From the NCBI GenBank assembly GCA_963727575.1, contig CAVSIA010000010.1, forward strand, positions 120,372 to 184,371: 64,000 nt of DNA. The letters run 5' to 3'. Positions 19,665-29,267 of this stretch are shown here, one piece after another. The translations under genes were made by a program, and so were the position numbers. The stretch is from JAHQVI01 sp963727575. Its GTDB lineage: Bacteria; Pseudomonadota; Alphaproteobacteria; Rhizobiales; Rhodomicrobiaceae. How positions within the stretch are numbered: position 1 is the first letter of the stretch; every line of letters begins with the position of its first letter. Below the pieces are notes generated by a model. That model had not been told where the DNA came from. It did not search any database and was given only the letters and a program-made list of their open reading frames with translations.

Positions 19665-20660
19665 ATGTGGGATTTTTCGATTGGCCGGTCGCTTGACGTG
19701 ATGGTCAAGACGATGCCGTTCATACTGTTCCGGATGGCGGTCTATTTCGGCATCGCGGCCGCTTACGTGATCGTCACCGGCACCGGCGCCGGGATCGGCT
19801 GGGGCGTCGGCGCCCTCGGCGATCCGGACTTCCAGGCCAACACCACGCTTTGGGGCGGCATCATCGGCTTCGGCGCCACCGCCGGCGTCATCTACTTCCT
19901 GCGCGAATACATCCTCTACATCGTCAAGGCCGGGCATATCGCGGTCATGGTCGAATATCTGGACGGCAAGCCGCTGCCCGACGGCCGCTCGCAGATCACC
20001 CATGCCAGCACCGTGGTCAAGGAGCGCTTTGCCGAGGCCAATGTACTGTTCGCGGTCGATCTGCTGGTCAAGGGCGTGCTCGGGGCGATCACCGGATTGG
20101 TGCAGGGCATCGCCGGCTTTCTGCCGATTCCCGGCCTTCAGCAGGTCATGAGCGTGATCCGGGCGTTTCTGAAGCTCGCCGTCGGGCTGATCGACGAGGT
20201 GATTCTCGCCTACGCCATTCGGACGCGATCGGACAATCCGTGGCAGTCGGCGCAGACGGCGCTCGTCTATTACGGCCAGAACTACAAGCCGATGCTGCGC
20301 AACGCGGCATGGCTGACCGCGATCGTCTACGGATTGTCCTTCATCGTCTTTCTGCTGATGCTGGCCCCGGCCGGCGCGGTGGTCTACCTGATCCCCGGCG
20401 CCTGGTCGGCAGGCGGGTTCGTCTTCGCCATCCTGTTCGCCTGGGCATTCAAGGCGGCGCTGATCGAGCCCTTTGCCATCGCCTGCATGCTGCAGGCCTA
20501 TTTCAAGACCATCGAAGGCCAGAGCCCCGACCCGGCATGGGACGCGCGGCTGTCGGAGCTTTCGGGCAAGTTCCGCGAACTGAAGGCGAAGGCCGGCGGC
20601 TGGGTCGCCGGAACGGATGGCAATGCTCGCCCGGCATTCGGCTCCGGCGTGCACGCATAA
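19665..20660 (+). CDS. Hypothetical polytopic membrane protein
   Basis: A 331-residue protein with about five to six hydrophobic segments: 20-40, 62-85, 125-150, 215-245 and 250-275. In between are soluble helices, including SVIRAFLKLAVGLIDEVILAYAIRT. A strong RBS (GGGGGATGAGAG) precedes the ATG. No known transporter motif is visible and no family is recognised with certainty. A terminator follows, so it is probably a single-gene transcript. Confidence 0.75.
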   Translation: MWDFSIGRSLDVMVKTMPFILFRMAVYFGIAAAYVIVTGTGAGIGWGVGALGDPDFQANTTLWGGIIGFGATAGVIYFLREYILYIVKAGHIAVMVEYLDGKPLPDGRSQITHASTVVKERFAEANVLFAVDLLVKGVLGAITGLVQGIAGFLPIPGLQQVMSVIRAFLKLAVGLIDEVILAYAIRTRSDNPWQSAQTALVYYGQNYKPMLRNAAWLTAIVYGLSFIVFLLMLAPAGAVVYLIPGAWSAGGFVFAILFAWAFKAALIEPFAIACMLQAYFKTIEGQSPDPAWDARLSELSGKFRELKAKAGGWVAGTDGNARPAFGSGVHA

Positions 20661-20690
20661 GGTCGCCGCATCGCGCGGGAAAGCGGCAAG

Positions 20691-20719
20691 AGGGGCTCCA
20701 GCGGGGCCCCTCATTTTTT
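20691..20719 (+). terminator. Rho-independent terminator
   Basis: Stem AGGGGC (20691-20696) with GCCCCT (20706-20711), followed by CATTTTTTG. It lies about 30 bp after the membrane protein stop. Confidence 0.75.
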
Positions 20720-21135
20720 GTGCGCGCACTGTCCGGCAAAATCCCTCCCCCCCGCGAACGAAATGAAGCGTTGACCACGCGATCGGCCCCGCTTCTAGCT
20801 GCGTCGGCACCCCGCCCCCCGCCGCACCCAACGCCGCAAAGGAGCTGGAACGTGACGGCAACGGGCTCCTGTCGCGAATTGCTGGAGCCTGATGCGGCCG
20901 GTAACCGGTAGGATATCGGACGTCCCGCGCCGGCGCGCCAGTCGATCGTCTCTGTTGGTCAGGGGCCGGATTCCCGCCCGGAATCGGCCGAATTCGCTTG
21001 GATCCCAGCCGTTTCGGCCATTTCGGCCGTTAACGATGCTCACAGCCTATCGGGCCCTCTGGCTCGGACAAGTTGGCGCAGCCATGGGGATGAGCTATCA
21101 CAAGAGAGGTGCTGGGGCGAGGGCTAGGCGCGACC
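20720..21135. other. Intergenic stretch without a recognised gene
   Basis: About 415 bp between the terminator and the first 11-residue-repeat gene. No coding frame with an RBS or motif is seen. The last 40 bp (GAGCTATCACAAGAG onward) resemble the DNA just upstream of the second repeat gene at 26001, so the paralogous pair was duplicated with part of its leader. Confidence 0.5.
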
Positions 21136-23328
21136 ATGGATCGGGACGCAACGATTGCGCTGTTCGAACGCTGCGAGGCGGCACGCGCACGCGCCAAAGC
21201 CGCGGCCATGGCGGAAGGCAACGCCGAGGATGGCGCCCGCACCATCGCCCATGATGCCGCCAAAGGGCTCTGGAATGGCTGGGCGGAGGCCATGCTGGCC
21301 GAGGCGCGGGCGCTCGAAGCCGCCGGGCGCTGGGTCGCGCAACGCCATTCCTACGGCGATCTGCAGCCGCGCAACGAGGACACACGCCGCTGGATGGAAG
21401 CCGCCCAGGTCGATTTCGGCCGGCTGCGCTTCGTCCGGCGGGTGGTCGAGAACGAGATGCGGCTCGATCTCGGTGAAATGAACACCCGGCCCGGCGCATG
21501 GCAGCCGGTCGGAGCGGTGGCGCTCGAAGACGATCTGATCGACTTCTCAGGCTTTATTTTCCCCGGCGCCGCCGACCTGACCGAGGCGCATTTCACCGCC
21601 CCGACCCATTTCGAAGGGTCACAGTTTTACGGCGAAGCGCGCTTCCGCGACGCACAGTTCAGCCGCGAATGCCTGTTCGACGAGGTCAAATTCCACGCCG
21701 ACGTGCAGTTCGAGGAGGCCCAGTTTCTCAGCAAGACCTGGTTCCGGGCGACTGAATTTGCCGGCAATGCCGATTTCGAAAAGGCCGAATTCACCCGGGA
21801 AGCCTGGTTCGACGAAGCCCAGTTCGAAGGCAAGGCCCGGTTCGGCTCCGCGATTTTCTCCGGCGAGACCTGGTTCCACAAGGCCCGGTTCGCCAATGAA
21901 GCCCGCTTCCATAAGACGCAATTTTCGGACATCACCTGGTTCGACAAGACACAGTTCTTCAAGGAAGCCCGCTTCGACAACGCGCAGTTCGCTGTAAAGA
22001 CCTGGTTCAACGAGGCCCAGTTCGCCGGAGAGGCCTCGTTCCGCGAAGCCCGCTTCTTCGTGGCCGACTTTCGCCGCGCGCAATTTTCCGGCGAGGCGCA
22101 GTTCGGGCTGGCGCAGTTCTCCGGCGAGAGCGATTTCCGCAGTGCGCATTTCTCCGGCAGCGGCTGGTTCCGCAAGACCCAGTTTCAGGGCGGGGCGGCG
22201 TTCGGCGAGGCCCGGTTCGAACGGCAGGCGCGTTTCGCCGGGGCGCAGTTCCTGCGCGACGCCGGCTTCGGCCAGACCGAATTCTGCAGCAATGCGTTCT
22301 TCGAGGACGCCCGGTTCGGCGGCGAGGCCGATTTCCGGCTGGTGGACTTCCCGATGGTCGTCACCTTCGCCGGCAGCTCGTTCGAGGGACCGGCCCATTT
22401 CAACGCCATCCGCGCCGAGCGCGCCTTCGACCTTGCCAATGCCACCTTCGAGCAGGTGCCCGACTTCATCCAGGCGCATTTCGACGAGGCTCCGCGCCTG
22501 GACAACATCTCGGTCCATGACGGGCTGATGCTGGGCGGGGCGAAATTCGGCACATCGCAATTCTGGAAGGCCCGCGGCAGCTTTCCGCTCCGCGTCCTGT
22601 TCGGCGTCCTGCACCGGGTGTTCCGCTCCGACCGCGACATTCCAGCGCGGTGGCGGGGGCTGAAGCGCCTCGCCGTGGACGCGCGCGACCGGCCGCGGGA
22701 GAACGAATTCTTCTCCCGCGAGATCCGCGCCGCGCGCTTCGCCGGGGACTGGCCGCTGCCCTGGCCGATATTCAACACCGCCGCCTGGCTCGGCTTCGCC
22801 CGCTTCTGGCTCGGCATTCTCTATGGGCTGTTCTCCAATTACGGCCGCTCGGTGGTCCTTCCTGCCGCGTGGTGGCTCGGCGCCGTTGCGGTCGGGGCGA
22901 TGGTCTATCTCGGCGAGCACGACGAATTGAGGCGCAGCCGGAGCGCGTTGGCGCAGACCGGTGCCGGCTGGGCGCAGACCTATGTCCGGACAACCTTCCG
23001 TGCTATGGAGGACGGCGAGCGATGCACCGTTCCGGGCACCGACCGGCCGGGCCTCGGCGCTTTGTCACCGGCCATTCGCGATGCAACCAGTGCGCCCAGG
23101 GAAGCCTTCGACCTTGCGCTCCGCACCGGCTTCATCGTACTTGATCCTGGGCCGGATGAGGCACGCCGGATCTATGGCTGCCTCTACGGCGTGGAGCGCT
23201 TCGGCGAGGCGGTTGCGCCCGTCGTGCCGTCGGCGGTGTCGTTTTTTATGGTTGCGCAGAAGGTGTTCTGCGCATTGATGATCCTCCTCTTCGGCCTGGC
23301 GGTCCGGAACATGCTGACGATGAGGTGA
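21136..23328 (+). CDS. Pentapeptide-like (11-residue) repeat protein with C-terminal membrane region, copy A
   Basis: About 730 residues. The N-terminus (DRDATIALFERCEAARARAK) is a charged helix; residues about 150-440 are a run of 11-residue repeats of the form AxFxxxAxFxx, as in Pentapeptide_3-type right-handed beta-helices; then PDFIQAHFDEAPRLDN, a linker NEFFSREIRAARF, two hydrophobic helices (about 555-605) and a final helix at the extreme C-terminus (ILLFGLAVRNMLTM). ATG 21136 is chosen because paralogue B starts at the same point; the frame is open from 21109. The repeat domain is probably a scaffold and the C-terminus anchors it in the membrane. The biochemical role is not known. Confidence 0.82.
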   Translation: MDRDATIALFERCEAARARAKAAAMAEGNAEDGARTIAHDAAKGLWNGWAEAMLAEARALEAAGRWVAQRHSYGDLQPRNEDTRRWMEAAQVDFGRLRFVRRVVENEMRLDLGEMNTRPGAWQPVGAVALEDDLIDFSGFIFPGAADLTEAHFTAPTHFEGSQFYGEARFRDAQFSRECLFDEVKFHADVQFEEAQFLSKTWFRATEFAGNADFEKAEFTREAWFDEAQFEGKARFGSAIFSGETWFHKARFANEARFHKTQFSDITWFDKTQFFKEARFDNAQFAVKTWFNEAQFAGEASFREARFFVADFRRAQFSGEAQFGLAQFSGESDFRSAHFSGSGWFRKTQFQGGAAFGEARFERQARFAGAQFLRDAGFGQTEFCSNAFFEDARFGGEADFRLVDFPMVVTFAGSSFEGPAHFNAIRAERAFDLANATFEQVPDFIQAHFDEAPRLDNISVHDGLMLGGAKFGTSQFWKARGSFPLRVLFGVLHRVFRSDRDIPARWRGLKRLAVDARDRPRENEFFSREIRAARFAGDWPLPWPIFNTAAWLGFARFWLGILYGLFSNYGRSVVLPAAWWLGAVAVGAMVYLGEHDELRRSRSALAQTGAGWAQTYVRTTFRAMEDGERCTVPGTDRPGLGALSPAIRDATSAPREAFDLALRTGFIVLDPGPDEARRIYGCLYGVERFGEAVAPVVPSAVSFFMVAQKVFCALMILLFGLAVRNMLTMR

Positions 23329-23515
23329 GTGGGTACCTGTCCGAGCCCACGGATGTGGAATTGCGATGGCGCGTCGATCGTTAGAGCGGCGACATGAATG
23401 CAGCGGCTTTACGCAAAGTTGCAGAAATGTCTCGATGCCTCGAAAATCGGCTTTCGCCTCGGTTTTGCCACAAAGTGTTCGGACCTAAGCGGATGTTTGA
23501 GCGTACGGGGCGGTG

Positions 23516-24703
23516 ATGCATTATTTTCGACGAGTTTATGCAATGTGTTTTGTACTGGTAGCCGTTATGCTGGCTATCGGATCGCAGTCGGGCGTTTACG
23601 CGCAGCAGCCGTCTGCGTCGGAGCAGTTCCAGGAGCGCAAACGCGAATCCAACGAGAATACCGTCACCATCATGGCGGCGGGCATCACCGGAACCTATGC
23701 ACCGATCGCGCAGGACATTCAGAGCGTCGTCGATGAGCCGACCCAGACGAACGGCTTGCGCATTCTGCCGATCATCGGCCGCGGCGGCGGCCACAATGTG
23801 CTCGATATTCTGTTCCTGCGCGGTGTCGACATGGGCATCACGCAGCAGGAACATCTCGAGTTCTTCAAGCGCCGCAACCCGACTCTTTACGGGAATATCT
23901 ACAGCCGCGTGCAATACATCACCAAGCTGTACAATTCCGAGTACCACATCCTGGTCCCGAAGAGCGTCACCAAATTCTCCCAGCTCGAAGGCAAGAAGAT
24001 CAACTTCTACAAGGAGTTCAGCGCCACCGACATCGCCGGCATCACGATTTTCGACGTGATCGGCATCAAGGTAGAGCCGACCTATTTCGACTTGAAGGAC
24101 TCCATTCATAAGGTCCGCGACGGCGAGATCGCGGGGTCCACCTATCTGGGCGGCGCGCCAATTTCCGGCTACAACACCTTCGTGACCGCCGAGGACGACA
24201 TGCATTTGCTCGAATTGAACGAGGAAACGCTGCCGCCCGGCGCTTACAACGAATTGTTGAAGGTGTTCCTGCCGGCAACGCTTGGGCATGAGGCCTATCC
24301 GAAGCTGATCCCGGAAGGCAAGAAGCTCTCGACCGTGGCCAGCGGCGCCGTCCTCGCCGTCTATAACTGGCCGGAAAACACCGATCGCTACCGCCGGGTC
24401 GCCGCCTTCACCGAAGCGTTCTTTTCCAAGTTCGACCAGTTCCTGAAGGAGCCGCGGCATCCGAAGTGGAAGGAGATCAACCTCGCCAGCTCGGTGCCCG
24501 GATGGACCCGCTTCAAGGCCGCGCAAGAGTGGCTCGACAAGCAGAAGCAGACGTCGTCCGTGCAGATGAAGGACGCCTTCGAGCAGTTCCTGCAGCGCCG
24601 TCCGGCCGGGAGCGCCACGCTCACGCCCGACCAGCGCGGGGCCCTGTTCAAAGAGTTCTTGAACTGGTGGCAGAGTCAGGCGCAGATTTCGACAAATCAG
24701 TAG
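23516..24703 (+). CDS. TAXI-family TRAP transporter solute-binding protein (orphan)
   Basis: A 395-residue protein with a signal peptide (FVLVAVMLAIGSQSGVYAQ) and a TAXI-type binding domain starting NTVTIMAAGITGTYAPIAQD. It matches periplasmic proteins that feed DctQM-fused TRAP permeases. No TRAP permease gene is nearby, so it must work with a distant permease or act as a sensor-type binding protein. An upstream GTG at 23513 is also possible. It lies between the two paralogous repeat genes. Confidence 0.85.
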   Translation: MHYFRRVYAMCFVLVAVMLAIGSQSGVYAQQPSASEQFQERKRESNENTVTIMAAGITGTYAPIAQDIQSVVDEPTQTNGLRILPIIGRGGGHNVLDILFLRGVDMGITQQEHLEFFKRRNPTLYGNIYSRVQYITKLYNSEYHILVPKSVTKFSQLEGKKINFYKEFSATDIAGITIFDVIGIKVEPTYFDLKDSIHKVRDGEIAGSTYLGGAPISGYNTFVTAEDDMHLLELNEETLPPGAYNELLKVFLPATLGHEAYPKLIPEGKKLSTVASGAVLAVYNWPENTDRYRRVAAFTEAFFSKFDQFLKEPRHPKWKEINLASSVPGWTRFKAAQEWLDKQKQTSSVQMKDAFEQFLQRRPAGSATLTPDQRGALFKEFLNWWQSQAQISTNQ

Positions 24704-24833
24704 TCGGTCGAAAGTGGCTGAACGTGACGGGAGTTTCGGTTGGACGGGGGCCAATGTGGTTAAGGATACGACGTCTGGCAACGACCCCGTGCTGTTTCTG
24801 CGGATGAGCTGGAAGGCAGGTTCGCGTGCGGAC

Positions 24834-25715
24834 ATGCGCGGTTTTGGCGGAGGCGGGACGCATGGCGGATCGGCCCTGGTCCGGCTCGCCGCGCTGATCG
24901 CAGGCCCGGCCGTTGCGTTCGCTGCGCCGGCCCATGCCGAACGCGCGGCAACGATCGAGCCGCCGGCCGTCTCGGCGAGCCAAACGCCGGCCGCGCCTCT
25001 GCAACGGCTCGCCCTGAACGCGGCCGATCTTCGGGTCGAGGACGTCTCCGGAGCACCCGGCGAGGCCATTCCGGTCCGCATCCACGTCCCGCCGGTCGAC
25101 ACCGGCGAGTACGGGCTGGTCATGGTCCGCGGCTTGCCGAAGGGGCTGTCGCTCACACCCGGCTTCCGCACCGGCGACACATGGATGCTGTCCATCAAGG
25201 AGCTGGACGGTCTTGAGCTGAAAGTGCCTGACGACTTCGCCGGCACGTTCAGCATCGAGGTAATCTTCGTCTACGGCCGCAGTCGCGAGACCCGCACCGC
25301 CTCGGTCACCATCGACCAGAACGGCGCCGATGCCGTCAATGCCGCACCCGAGCAGCTTCCGACCAGCGCGAACGCCGCCCTGCCGACGGAACCGCAGCCC
25401 GAGCCCGCACCGGCCGTGCATCACTCGGCGCTCTCTCCGGCGGTGGAAAAGGCCATGGCGGACCGTGCGTTGGACCAGCTCAAGAACGGCGACGTCGCCG
25501 CCGCCCGGCTGATCTACGAGCACCTCGCCGCCAATGGCAGCGCGCTCGGCGCGCTCAGCATGGCCAAGACCTACGACCCCGAGGTTCTGCTCGGCCTGGG
25601 CGTCGTCGGCATGCGGCCCGACCCGGCGGAAGCGCGGCGCTGGTACCAACGCGCCGCCGAGCTCGGCAGCGAACCGGCGGCCCAAAGACTGAGGTCGCTG
25701 GCGTCCGGGCAGTAG
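24834..25715 (+). CDS. Exported Sel1/TPR-like repeat protein
   Basis: About 293 residues from the ATG at 24834 (alternatives in frame at 24804 and 24714). A signal peptide (LVRLAALIAGPAVAFAAPAHA) is followed by a beta-rich domain (residues about 60-160), a Pro/Ala linker (EPQPEPAPA) and a C-terminal Sel1-like repeat: GVVGMRPDPAEARRWYQRAAELG. Sel1 repeats mediate protein-protein contacts. Start choice is uncertain because no strong RBS is seen. It is 130 bp after the TAXI gene, same strand. Confidence 0.72.
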   Translation: MRGFGGGGTHGGSALVRLAALIAGPAVAFAAPAHAERAATIEPPAVSASQTPAAPLQRLALNAADLRVEDVSGAPGEAIPVRIHVPPVDTGEYGLVMVRGLPKGLSLTPGFRTGDTWMLSIKELDGLELKVPDDFAGTFSIEVIFVYGRSRETRTASVTIDQNGADAVNAAPEQLPTSANAALPTEPQPEPAPAVHHSALSPAVEKAMADRALDQLKNGDVAAARLIYEHLAANGSALGALSMAKTYDPEVLLGLGVVGMRPDPAEARRWYQRAAELGSEPAAQRLRSLASGQ

Positions 25716-26000
25716 GGCGCCTCGCGCTAGCTTTTGCCGACAGCATCACCCGGTGACGCGCGCTGCCGCTTGGTGGTGCGCTGGCTAATGACGACGCGGG
25801 GCTTCGTCCTGGGCCGCTCCTCCTACCCTGCCACGCCCGACAGAGGCGACGGCGCCATTTCGCCTCGCCTCCCCAATCGACCTATCACATCGCCGCGGGC
25901 GTCCCATGGCGGAGGATAAGGGCCCGGCACCGGTTGGCGGGGGCGCGGTGATGCCGTATCACTCCAGCGGTGATGGAGGCCAGCGAGGGGGCCAGCGGCG

Positions 26001-28076
26001 ATGACCCGGGACGAGACGATTGCGCTGTTCGAGCGCCGCGAAGCGGCACGGCGACGGGCGAAGGCCGCGGCGCTGGCCGAGGGCGAGGCGGAGGGCGGCG
26101 CGCGCGACATCGCCCATGATGCGGCGAAGGCGGTGTGGAACGCCTGGGCCGAGCCGGTGCTCGCCGAGCGCAAGCGCATGGAGGCAGACGGACGCTGGGC
26201 TGCGGAGAAGAGTTGGAATAGCCTCCGGGCAAGGAACGACGCAACTCGTCAGTGGGTGGAGAGGGCGAAGGTTGACTTCTCCCGCTGCCGCTTTTTTAGA
26301 GAGGGGGCTGATGGAGGCGTAGCGGCAGAAGTCAAAGAGGAGTCTTTCGCCGGCGATCCGCCTGTCAAAGCAATTCCTCTTGAAGACCACAACGCTGATT
26401 TTAGCGACTTTCTCTTCCCCGGCGACGCCGAGTTCGGCAGCGCAACCTTTTCCGGCGACGCTTGGTTCGACGGCGCGACCTTTTTCGGCGCCGCCTGGTT
26501 CGACAGCGCGACCTTTTCCGGCGACGCCGAGTTCGGCAGCGCGACCTTTTCCGGCACCGCCTGGTTCCGCAGCGCGACCTTTTCCGGCGACGCCGAGTTC
26601 GGCAGCGCAACCTTTTCCGGCGACGCCCGGTTCGGCAGCGCGATCTTTTCCGGCACCGCCCGGTTCGGCGGTGCGACCTTTTCCGACGACGCCGAGTTCG
26701 ACAGCGCGACCTTTCCCGGCAACGCCCGGTTCGGCGGCGCGACCTTTTCCGGCACCGCCTCGTTCGACAGCGCAACCTTTACCGGCAGCGCCTCATTCGA
26801 CGGCGCAACCTTTTCCGGCAACGCACGGTTCGGCGGCGCAACCTTCTCCGGCGACGCCAGGTTCGAGAACGCGACCTTTTCGAAAGAGGTCTATTTTCGC
26901 AACGCGGTTTTTTCGGATGCGTTCTTCGAACGCTCTCGTTTTTCCGGCGACGCGCGGTTCGGCGGTGCCAAGTTCAACGGCGTGGCATTCTTCGATGACA
27001 GCACATTTAGACAACTCGCGAACTTCCCGCACGCTTGGTTCCATCATTACGTCCGGCTCCATAGAACCAAATTCGAAGGTGTCACAAGCTTCTACGCAAT
27101 CCGCGGCGAACGCGGATTTTCGATGGCAAACGCCCATTTCGATGCGGTTCCCGATTTCATCCAGGCGCATTTCGAGGAAGCGCCGCGACTGGACAATGTG
27201 AAGGTGGATGGCAGAAGCCTCGCACCTCCTGAGGCTGACGATCCTGAAACACCGCCGAGCCGCACCATACGGCTGCACCGCGATTGGCAGCGCGGCAGCT
27301 ACCGCTATCGCCGCGTGACCAAGGCGGACAGCGACGCGCCTGCCCAATGGCGGGCGTTAAAGCGGCTCGCCATCCAGGCGCACGACCAGGACCGCGAGCA
27401 CGAATTCTTCGCCCGCGAGATCCGCTCGGCCCGTTTCCTCACCGACTGGCCCTGGCCTCACCCGTCTTTCTATACGCTCGAAAGCTGGTTCGGCTTCGCG
27501 CGTTTTTGGGCGGGCTATGCCTACGGCTGGCTATCAAATTATGGCCGGTCGATTCTGTTGCCGCTTCTCTGGTGGTCGCTCGGCCTAGCCGTCGCAGCAT
27601 CGTTCTATTTCGGCGAGCATACGGCCATGCTGGATAGCCGGCCGAAACCACGGCCTTGGGGGCAAATACGCGAACAGATCGCTTCGCCCGGCCTATGGAC
27701 CAGCCTCTGGACGCATACGCCGAGCCCCTGCTTCGTCACGCCCTCGCAAATCGCGGAAGAAGTGGCCGGGCCGAAGGTGCCGCCTCCGAAAATCGAGGTC
27801 GTCGGCCTGTCCGAAAAGCTGCGCAACCAAACCAGCGCGACTTACGAAGCCTTCCAGCTCGCTTTGCGCGACGGCTTCCTGATCCTTTATGGCGACGCCG
27901 ATACGGCGCACCGCACCTATGGCTGCCTGTTCGGCGTCGAGCTTTACGGCGGCGGCACGCCGGTCGCGGTGGTGCCGCCCCGCGTCGGCTTGTTCTCCGC
28001 CATCCACAAGCTCTATTCGGCGGTGATGATCTTCCTGTTCGGCCTGGCGCTGCGCAATATGCTGAAGATGAAGTGA
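26001..28076 (+). CDS. Pentapeptide-like (11-residue) repeat protein with C-terminal membrane region, copy B
   Basis: 691 residues and paralogous along its length to the gene at 21136: same N-terminal helix (TRDETIALFERREAARRRAK), same post-repeat PDFIQAHFEEAPRLDN block, same EHEFFAREIRSARF linker, two helices near 505-540 (SNYGRSILLPLLWW) and a C-terminal helix (MIFLFGLALRNMLKMK). Repeats occupy about residues 135-340 and are far more regular than in copy A, suggesting recent repeat expansion. A purine-rich RBS precedes the ATG. The repeat region forms overlapping open frames on both strands, which are artefacts of the 33-bp period. Confidence 0.84.
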   Translation: MTRDETIALFERREAARRRAKAAALAEGEAEGGARDIAHDAAKAVWNAWAEPVLAERKRMEADGRWAAEKSWNSLRARNDATRQWVERAKVDFSRCRFFREGADGGVAAEVKEESFAGDPPVKAIPLEDHNADFSDFLFPGDAEFGSATFSGDAWFDGATFFGAAWFDSATFSGDAEFGSATFSGTAWFRSATFSGDAEFGSATFSGDARFGSAIFSGTARFGGATFSDDAEFDSATFPGNARFGGATFSGTASFDSATFTGSASFDGATFSGNARFGGATFSGDARFENATFSKEVYFRNAVFSDAFFERSRFSGDARFGGAKFNGVAFFDDSTFRQLANFPHAWFHHYVRLHRTKFEGVTSFYAIRGERGFSMANAHFDAVPDFIQAHFEEAPRLDNVKVDGRSLAPPEADDPETPPSRTIRLHRDWQRGSYRYRRVTKADSDAPAQWRALKRLAIQAHDQDREHEFFAREIRSARFLTDWPWPHPSFYTLESWFGFARFWAGYAYGWLSNYGRSILLPLLWWSLGLAVAASFYFGEHTAMLDSRPKPRPWGQIREQIASPGLWTSLWTHTPSPCFVTPSQIAEEVAGPKVPPPKIEVVGLSEKLRNQTSATYEAFQLALRDGFLILYGDADTAHRTYGCLFGVELYGGGTPVAVVPPRVGLFSAIHKLYSAVMIFLFGLALRNMLKMK
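26442..26903 (+). repeat. Fourteen tandem 33-bp coding repeats
   Basis: Each unit encodes 11 residues of the form A-T-F-S-G-x-A-x-F-x-x, starting at 26442 and stepping by exactly 33 bp to 26903. Nucleotide identity between units is high (core CGACCTTTTCCGGC). Degenerate units continue on both sides. Such an array can gain or lose units by slippage while keeping frame. Confidence 0.9.
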
Positions 28077-28487
28077 CGGGCTGGCGGAGACGCCCTGACC
28101 TCATTGCTTCAGTGGAGGCGGGAGTCCGGCGCGCAGTCAGGTCGCCGGTGCATAGGGCGCGGGTTACTGGATACCCGCCTCCGCGAGCACGACCTTGGAT
28201 GGGGACGGGGATAGGCAACGCTGCCCCCACCACATGCCGCTCCGTCGCCCCGGACTTGATCCGGGGCCTAATGGCGTCGGCCTCTCGGCATGGGTGCGGT
28301 GAGGCGAGTGGGTCCCGGCTCGGCCTGCGGCCGTCCGGGACGACGAGGGGGCCGGCGGCAGTGGCGTCTGAGGAGGGGCCGGCTTCCGGCGCTGATCGCG
28401 CAAAGCCGGACGCCAACGCATTGACTCCGCACGCCGATCGATGCCACACCTCGGCGGACACGGCGTATAACTGACGGAGACGGGGAA
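28077..28487. repeat. Intergenic stretch with REP-like palindromes
   Basis: No gene is seen. It holds a perfect palindrome at 28248-28266 (CCCCGGA-cttga-TCCGGGG) and a hairpin at 28312-28341 (GTCCCGG pairing with CCGGGAC). These match the style of dispersed GTCC(C)CGG...CCGGG(G)AC palindromes found between genes in many alphaproteobacteria. A related element is at 38273. Confidence 0.65.
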
Positions 28488-29246
28488 TTGGGGCGTTTGG
28501 CTGACAGGATCGCGCTGATCACCGGCGCGGGCGGCGGGCTCGGGCTTGCCATGGCGAAGCTGTTCGCGGCGGAGGGCGCGCATGTCGTGCTCTCGGACCT
28601 GAACGGCGAAGCGATCGAGGCCGGCGCAGCCGAGATCGCGGCGGCAGGCGGGCGCGCATCCTTCGTGCGCGGCGACGTGACCAGCGAAGACGACGCCAAG
28701 GCGATGATCGCCGCGGTCGCGGGCATCAGCGACAAGCTCCACGTGCTCGTCAACAATGCCGGCAACCTGATGCGCTCCGACTTCCGCCATATGGAGGACG
28801 CCGACTGGGAGGCGGTGCTGAACCCGCATCTGTGGGGCACGATCCGGGTCACGCGCGCCGCGCTGCCGCTGATGATGGCGGCCAAGGGCGCCGCGGTGGT
28901 CAATCTGTCGTCGATCATGGCGACGCAGCATCTGCGCCAGCTCTCGGCCTATTCCACCGCCAAGGCCGCCATCGCCGGGCTGTCGCGCGCGCTGGCGGTC
29001 GAGTTCGCGCCCTACGGCATCCGCGTCAACTATATGTGCCCCGGCTTCATCCCGACGACGATGACCACGCGCTACACGGAGCACCCGCAGGTCGCCAAGG
29101 GGCTGCTCGCGCAGATGCCGATGCGCCGGTTCGGCACGCCGGAGGAGGTGGCCAAGGTGGCGCTGTTCCTGGCCAGCGACGACAGCGCCTACACCACCGG
29201 CCAGGGCATCATGGTCGACGGCGGTATGAGCCTCAACCTCGCCTAG
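28488..29246 (+). CDS. Short-chain dehydrogenase/reductase (SDR)
   Basis: A 252-residue classical SDR: TGAGGGLG near residue 13, NNAG near 90, catalytic Ser in LSSIM and YSTAK. It ends with the common GQGIMVDGGM. Translation starts at a TTG preceded by GGAGACGGGG. It is oriented toward the convergent ybdK-like gene. Substrate unknown; closest in style to 3-oxoacyl-ACP or glucose dehydrogenase-like SDRs. Confidence 0.92.
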   Translation: MGRLADRIALITGAGGGLGLAMAKLFAAEGAHVVLSDLNGEAIEAGAAEIAAAGGRASFVRGDVTSEDDAKAMIAAVAGISDKLHVLVNNAGNLMRSDFRHMEDADWEAVLNPHLWGTIRVTRAALPLMMAAKGAAVVNLSSIMATQHLRQLSAYSTAKAAIAGLSRALAVEFAPYGIRVNYMCPGFIPTTMTTRYTEHPQVAKGLLAQMPMRRFGTPEEVAKVALFLASDDSAYTTGQGIMVDGGMSLNLA

Positions 29247-29267
29247 ATCGCGCGAAAGCCGGGCCTG

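Noticed and set aside
23398..23736. 112-codon ORF before the TAXI gene
   Set aside because: It overlaps the TAXI signal peptide and N-terminus in another frame and shows no motif.
26442..26903. Regular repeat array as a possible CRISPR
   Set aside because: Units are contiguous, coding, and have no unique spacers between them.
26249..27201. Several repetitive ORFs on both strands over the 33-bp array
   Set aside because: A period divisible by three keeps every frame open; only the frame of the paralogous repeat protein continues into conserved flanks.
27870..27910. YGD in the membrane part of repeat protein B as a K+ channel filter
   Set aside because: The copy A paralogue lacks it, and the surrounding sequence is not a TVGYGD pore loop.
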